Shown here: piece by piece, positions 59,655-64,000 of the stretch | How positions within the stretch are numbered: position 1 is the first letter of the stretch | Layout of the letters: each line of letters begins with the position of its first letter | From: Clostridiales bacterium | Lineage (GTDB): Bacteria > Bacillota > Clostridia > Peptostreptococcales > Acidaminobacteraceae | NCBI GenBank assembly: GCA_016342415.1 | Contig: JAEIOD010000013.1 | Coordinates: forward strand, 52,636-116,635 | Length of the DNA: 64,000 bases | Direction of reading: 5' to 3' | Translations under genes and position numbers: made by a program | Notes under the pieces: model-generated | Seen by the model: only the letters and a program-made list of their open reading frames with translations | What the model was told of the DNA's origin: nothing | Databases searched by the model: none

Positions 59655-62342
59655 ATGAACAAAATTTATATCAACAAAAAACTTATTCTCCCATTTCTTA
59701 TCATTATCATCCTAAGTATCACTTTGTTTAGAACGATTGACAATACAATTTACAAAGACTTCAATTTAAGTGTCTCGGAGATAAAAACGGTACGATCCAA
59801 TGACCATCAATTGATTGAAGTAGACGTTTCCAATCATTTCTTATGGACAGAAGAAAATTTTGAGTTTTTGCAACAACAAATAGAAACTGATCTAGGCTTA
59901 AATATAAGTTTTAGGCCTTTTTCTGATGAAAAGACAACAAACACTGTTTTATTCAAGTTTCCAAGTGGTTTGTATCAGCCATCAGGTCAACTGCGTCCTA
60001 TTCATCAATATGGATATATTAAAGATGAATTTCAATTAGAAAGCCCCTCATATGACAGTTTAGAATCATATCTTGAAGCATTTGATACAAACATGATTGA
60101 CGCGCTTTTATTACCATATCAAGGCGATTATATCTTCGCAGACGATTTAAAACTGGTTCAACTGAGTGTTGAAAACAGTCAACCCATCTATTATGAAACA
60201 TCAAATGCTGATATTAATCCTATTTTGGAAAAAGCTTTTAATCAGTATTTGAAAGACGGAACGGTGGATCAACTATTGAACCGAGCCAATATCCTTCATG
60301 TTAAGAATCACATCCATCAATATTTAAGTACAGATGAACTTAATCTGTTTATAGATAATAAAGAGCTCCGTGTCGGTATTGAAAATTATCCTTCTATAGC
60401 TTATATCAACAATCAAAATATATATGGTCTAGCAGTCGCATTAATGAATAATTTCTCTGATTTTTTTCAGCTTGAAGTTGAATATACAGTTGGAGAGCAT
60501 GATAATCTTAATGAGTTACTGTTAAAGAAAGATCTTGATTTGATCTTAACAACACAACCCGACGGTCATGCATACAAATTCTATAGTGAGCCTCTTGTGA
60601 TTATCAGCCATCACGATGCGACTTTATATGAGTCTTTTGATGCTTTAAGTGACAAGATATTTGTCGTCTACCAACACGATTTAGAGTTAGATTTAAAAAC
60701 CTCTGATTTTAAGACACTCATTGAAGATATCAATTCATCTGAGAGTCATTATTATATCCTTTCAAAGAGCATGTACGAATTAATCAATAGCAAAATAGAC
60801 GCTCCAACACTGTATTTGAACTTAATATCTAAGGAATCTATTGATTATTATTATGTTGGTGATCAAAAAATCATAGAACTAATCTCCCGTTATACACCAC
60901 TGATAGATAATAACAGACTACATCAATTGAGTTTGTTGTTCATACCTGATGAAACTAAAAAGAAAACCAATTGGTATATGGCATTATTTACTATCGGTTT
61001 AATAGGATTTATTGCCATTGTTATTATTGTTGTTAAAGTTATTATGAGTATTAATGAAAGACAACGACTAAACTATCTTTTCAAACATGACCAATTAACT
61101 TACTTACTCAATGGTTATGGTTTAAAAAAACTCTTCAATAGCATCAGTAAAAAATCAGGTGTTATGTTGTTGATTGATTTACGTCATTTTAAACTCATTA
61201 ATGATACTTATGGTAGTACCATTGGCGATCAGATACTTATTGAGCTTGCAGATAAGTTCAAAAGCATTGATGAAAAAATGATTGTTGCCAGAACCAGTGG
61301 TGATCAATATACATTTTTAGTAAATCAGAAAGAGTTTGAACACTATAAACAAGAAATACTATCTGTTTTCACAAAATTCAAATCAGAAAATTCTCATGCA
61401 AAGAAACTCAGTATAAGCGCTTGTTATGTGGAATTCCCAGAGTTCAGTGATGATTATGATACACTCGTACAATACTTGGAAAGTACCATGTACTATGCTA
61501 AATCTAAGAATATCATTCATTCGTGGGTGAGTTTTAATCATAATATATACAATGATTTTTTAAAAGAACAGGAAATGGCAATCGAGATTCAGACGGCATT
61601 AGAAAACGAAGATTTTTTACTGTTTTATCAGCCACAAACGGACCTTGAAACCGAACAGACAATTGGTGCTGAAGTTTTAGTTCGCTGGTTACACAAAGAA
61701 CGTGGCAATATTTACCCTGATCAATTTCTCGGTGTTGCTGAAAGAAATGGCTTAATGAGAAAATTGGATATGTATATGATAAAAAAAGCCTGTCAACAGA
61801 TCAAAATCTGGCAGGAGTCATCTTATGATCAAATGAAAATTTCTGTCAACATGTCCACTTATACATTTGAAAGTGCTGACATGTCAAAGGAACTTATACA
61901 GATTATCGAGGAGTCCCAAATTAAAACGTCCTGGTTTGCAATAGAAATCACTGAAGAATCAGGTTTTTCTAATCTGAAATATGCTAAAAATATCATGGAT
62001 GAAATCAAACGATTCGGAGTTCGATTTGCCTTAGATGATTTTGGTAAGGGCTATTCTTCATTGAGTTACTTAGAACAATTGCCTTTTGATTTCTTAAAAA
62101 TAGACAAAGCTTTTGTTGACAACATACACACCAATGATAAATCTAGAACTTTATACTACTTAATCACCGATCTGGCTAAGCTTTACGATATGCATATTAT
62201 TGCTGAAGGTGTAGAGTATCTAGATCAAATCAATATCATAAAAAAAGATATGACAACCATTATTCAAGGATATTACTATAGCAAACCGCTGCCACTAACG
62301 GACTTTGAGGCACGTATAAAAAATCAGATAGATCGTACTTAA
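59655..62342 (+). CDS. Membrane c-di-GMP phosphodiesterase with SBP sensor and degenerate GGDEF
   Basis: An 895-residue protein: N-terminal helix at 9-27, an outside region with two SBP-bac-3-like sensor parts (LRVGIENYPSIAYINNQNIYGLAVALMNNF begins the second), a helix at about 440-462, then GGDEF and EAL domains. The GGDEF signature is degenerate (RTSGDQYTF), so no cyclase activity is expected. The EAL has EVLVRW, SVNMS, ITEES, LDDFGKGYSSL with KIDK and AEGVE, so phosphodiesterase activity should be intact. GGAG within the upstream gene's end drives the start. Coupled to the RsgI-like gene. Confidence 0.9.
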   Translation: MNKIYINKKLILPFLIIIILSITLFRTIDNTIYKDFNLSVSEIKTVRSNDHQLIEVDVSNHFLWTEENFEFLQQQIETDLGLNISFRPFSDEKTTNTVLFKFPSGLYQPSGQLRPIHQYGYIKDEFQLESPSYDSLESYLEAFDTNMIDALLLPYQGDYIFADDLKLVQLSVENSQPIYYETSNADINPILEKAFNQYLKDGTVDQLLNRANILHVKNHIHQYLSTDELNLFIDNKELRVGIENYPSIAYINNQNIYGLAVALMNNFSDFFQLEVEYTVGEHDNLNELLLKKDLDLILTTQPDGHAYKFYSEPLVIISHHDATLYESFDALSDKIFVVYQHDLELDLKTSDFKTLIEDINSSESHYYILSKSMYELINSKIDAPTLYLNLISKESIDYYYVGDQKIIELISRYTPLIDNNRLHQLSLLFIPDETKKKTNWYMALFTIGLIGFIAIVIIVVKVIMSINERQRLNYLFKHDQLTYLLNGYGLKKLFNSISKKSGVMLLIDLRHFKLINDTYGSTIGDQILIELADKFKSIDEKMIVARTSGDQYTFLVNQKEFEHYKQEILSVFTKFKSENSHAKKLSISACYVEFPEFSDDYDTLVQYLESTMYYAKSKNIIHSWVSFNHNIYNDFLKEQEMAIEIQTALENEDFLLFYQPQTDLETEQTIGAEVLVRWLHKERGNIYPDQFLGVAERNGLMRKLDMYMIKKACQQIKIWQESSYDQMKISVNMSTYTFESADMSKELIQIIEESQIKTSWFAIEITEESGFSNLKYAKNIMDEIKRFGVRFALDDFGKGYSSLSYLEQLPFDFLKIDKAFVDNIHTNDKSRTLYYLITDLAKLYDMHIIAEGVEYLDQINIIKKDMTTIIQGYYYSKPLPLTDFEARIKNQIDRT

Positions 62343-62359
62343 TTGTTGTTTAACCATAA

Positions 62360-62391
62360 AAAGACACAAAATCATTTGATTTTGTGTCTTT
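62360..62391. terminator. Bidirectional 15-bp hairpin terminator
   Basis: AAAGACACAAAATCA (62360-62374) and TGATTTTGTGTCTTT (62377-62391) are perfectly complementary, between convergent genes. Confidence 0.8.
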
Positions 62392-62393
62392 AA

Positions 62394-63755
62394 TTAAAAT
62401 CCAATAGCAACAATATCATCATGAGATTTTTTAATGATACTTCTCAGTACTGCTTCATCAACAAAGTAGCTATGACGCCCTATTCTTACGAGGGTATCTG
62501 GATAAATTGTTTCTGTCTTAACCTGACCTTGTTGTGCTTTTAATAGCATTTCTCTAAGTGTTTTTAAACGAGCTGTTTTTTCTTTAATAACAAACTGTAT
62601 TTGTTCTAAACTATCATAACATCTTTCTAAAGTCTCTGTTTCATCTGATGTGATAATTCTTTTTTTTATTTTGCCTTCTAAAATATTTATAAATTGTTTT
62701 AATTTTCTTTCTGTTTCTATTTCATTGGCAATAAATGCTTTCAATTCTTTTAACTCTTCAATACTATCAATATCAACACCTAGATTAATTAGTGTAATAA
62801 CACCGAGTTTCGAACCAATCGTTGTGGCATTAATAGCGTATTTCGCTGTTATTTCACCACCGATAATATGACCTTTTTTACCCTTTACAATGACTTCACC
62901 ATCACACATAACTTTACTATTTAAAATTTCACCGGCTTCTAAATTACCTTTAACTCTAATATCAGCATTATCGATATATTTAGCAATAAAGTTCCCACCA
63001 CATATCACAGTCGATTCACAATGACCAGTTATGCCTTTGGTAATGGTAATATCACCAGTAACATTTAAATCTGTACCTTCAATTAAGCCATTGATGGTTA
63101 AATTGCCATCACAATCAATTTTATAATTATTAATTACATTACCGGTTATAAAAATATCACCTTTAAAATCAATATCACCCGTTTGAACACCAACACCATT
63201 TGGAAACTCCAAATAGTTAAGTATTGATATTTTATTGTTTTCACATTTATAAATACCATCACAAGCTGCATATAATCTTAATCCATTTTCAGAAATTGTA
63301 ACATTCTCTCCAAAAGAGAGCTTCGAATCTTTACCATTTCTTGATCGAATTTCTTTACCCGTAACCGTCATACCATGAATACCTTTAGTTGATGGCGTTT
63401 TTATCGCTAGTACTTCCCCTTCTTTGATTTTTTGAAGTAGGTTCAAGTGTTTAAAATCTACCGTTCCGTCTTCCAAAACTCTCGGGCGCGGTAGTTTAAT
63501 ATTTTCATAAGTTAAAGTAATTTCACTGTCTAAACCATGAATATGAGGTTGTCCTTCAGCGACGAGTTCATTAACAACCGACTCTTTCATAGCACATATG
63601 GCTTTAATCACTTCTAAATCAGTTCCATAAGTCACATGTCCATCTGTAAGCGTTTTAATAATATCCTCTACTTCCACAGGATCATCATCAGTGAAAACAA
63701 CACTAATAAACGCCTTATAATAGTCATCTGAAATAAAAACTTTAATACTACTCAT
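62394..63755 (-). CDS. FapA/DUF342-family polymerising protein
   Basis: A 453-residue protein. An N-terminal alpha/beta region (about 1-110) is followed by a right-handed beta-helix core made of GD/G-rich repeats (GVQTGDIDFKGDIFITGNV, CDGNLTINGLIEGTDLNV, CDGEVIVKGKKGHIIGGEI; about 130-310) typical of FapA/bactofilin-related proteins, then a helical coil (about 330-420). FapA-type proteins self-assemble and bind membranes or other proteins; their role varies. The ATG at 63755 is set by AGGGGGAC just upstream; a longer frame lacks a site. Monocistronic here. Confidence 0.85.
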   Translation of the reverse strand: MSSIKVFISDDYYKAFISVVFTDDDPVEVEDIIKTLTDGHVTYGTDLEVIKAICAMKESVVNELVAEGQPHIHGLDSEITLTYENIKLPRPRVLEDGTVDFKHLNLLQKIKEGEVLAIKTPSTKGIHGMTVTGKEIRSRNGKDSKLSFGENVTISENGLRLYAACDGIYKCENNKISILNYLEFPNGVGVQTGDIDFKGDIFITGNVINNYKIDCDGNLTINGLIEGTDLNVTGDITITKGITGHCESTVICGGNFIAKYIDNADIRVKGNLEAGEILNSKVMCDGEVIVKGKKGHIIGGEITAKYAINATTIGSKLGVITLINLGVDIDSIEELKELKAFIANEIETERKLKQFINILEGKIKKRIITSDETETLERCYDSLEQIQFVIKEKTARLKTLREMLLKAQQGQVKTETIYPDTLVRIGRHSYFVDEAVLRSIIKKSHDDIVAIGF

Positions 63756-64000
63756 GAAAAGTCCCCCTATTATTCTAAAAAACCGCAGCAAATATTAAAT
63801 CAGCTACGGAAAATCTATGACTTAAAATATAAAATCACTTCTTATAAAAATTATATCAAGAATTTGGAAAGTTTACAACTCTTCTCTAATTTCGTGGCTT
63901 CAAGAAAAAAACGACTATCATGAGATCAATGTCACCAACTTAAGAGATGTTGACATAAATCAATAAATGTAGTACTTAATATTATGACTTTAAGAGTGGC
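63756..64000. other. Window end, no gene
   Basis: The promoter side of the FapA-like gene. Nothing else is recognised; a partial hairpin with AACGACTATCA at about 63910 resembles the terminator family but is incomplete in the window. Confidence 0.4.

Noticed and set aside
1..64000. CRISPR array, prophage or complete insertion sequence
   Set aside because: No regularly spaced repeats, phage structural genes or intact transposase were seen; only the IS3 fragment at about 3 kb.

Overview
The window is AT-rich, densely coded bacterial DNA from a low-GC Bacillota/Mycoplasmatota-type organism. Support for this: strong GGAGG-type ribosome binding sites, a leucine T-box leader on leuS, an RsgI-like anti-sigma protein, WYL regulators, DUF5052-like and CD3324-like genes, and MgtE, FapA and PiT/DUF47 genes. 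UGA is used as a stop (for example in ATGA overlaps), so this is not a code-4 mollicute. An Acholeplasma/Izemoplasma/Haloplasma-like or erysipelotrichial lineage would fit, but the exact taxon cannot be fixed from sequence alone. No ribosomal operon, complete tRNA, CRISPR array or prophage was seen.

Layout. 1-5.0 kb: partial methyltransferase, a TetR/flavodoxin-type reductase operon with two matching operator sites, a frameshifted IS3-family remnant, and a nucleotidyltransferase-like gene with a CD3324-type HTH gene. 5-9.3 kb: leuS with its T-box, then mgtE. 9.3-15.7 kb: small orphan genes, a membrane-anchored protein and the hom-lysC pair for aspartate-family amino acids. Across 1-15 kb there are five diverged copies of an element that looks like a tRNA 3' end followed by a terminator-type hairpin. 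15.7-21.9 kb: GNAT enzyme, two overlapping WYL regulators, divergent rtcB, a 320-bp RNA-like gap and a slipin/SPFH gene, together an RNA-repair locus. 22-24.2 kb: MFS exporter and lipoprotein. 24.4-32.7 kb: a seven-gene sugar cluster (nucleotidyltransferase, hexosamine-kinase-like, ABC binding protein and two permeases, GalE, DUF5107/TPR protein). 33-41 kb: c-di-GMP proteins, acetate-type transporter, AraC and MerR-GGDEF regulators, M55 aminopeptidase. 41-45 kb: MerR-controlled MATE pump and DUF47-PiT phosphate uptake. 45-50.7 kb: pentapeptide protein, then a secreted protein/ABC/two-component operon. 50.7-53.7 kb: a degenerate dynamin-like protein with a tail-anchored repeat coiled-coil protein. 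53.9-64 kb: PPOX-ferredoxin, SDR, CopZ-N-type iron-sulfur protein, a MotA-like/LuxR pair, an RsgI-like protein coupled to an SBP-GGDEF-EAL protein, and FapA.

The most notable signal lies between rtcB and slipin. A perfect tRNA T-arm, an acceptor-like helix closed by a 7-nt loop, and a canonical D-arm follow one another in circularly permuted order. This is the architecture described for the tRNA-mimicking module of bacterial Y RNAs (YrlA). It sits just downstream of a promoter-like sequence overlapping the rtcB stop codon, and a second structured segment with an 11-bp long-range helix follows. No Ro/TROVE gene is in the window. Other leads are the DUF5107 protein in the place where a glycoside phosphorylase would be expected, the dynamin-like pair, the MerR-GGDEF fusion, and the anti-sigma/EAL coupling.
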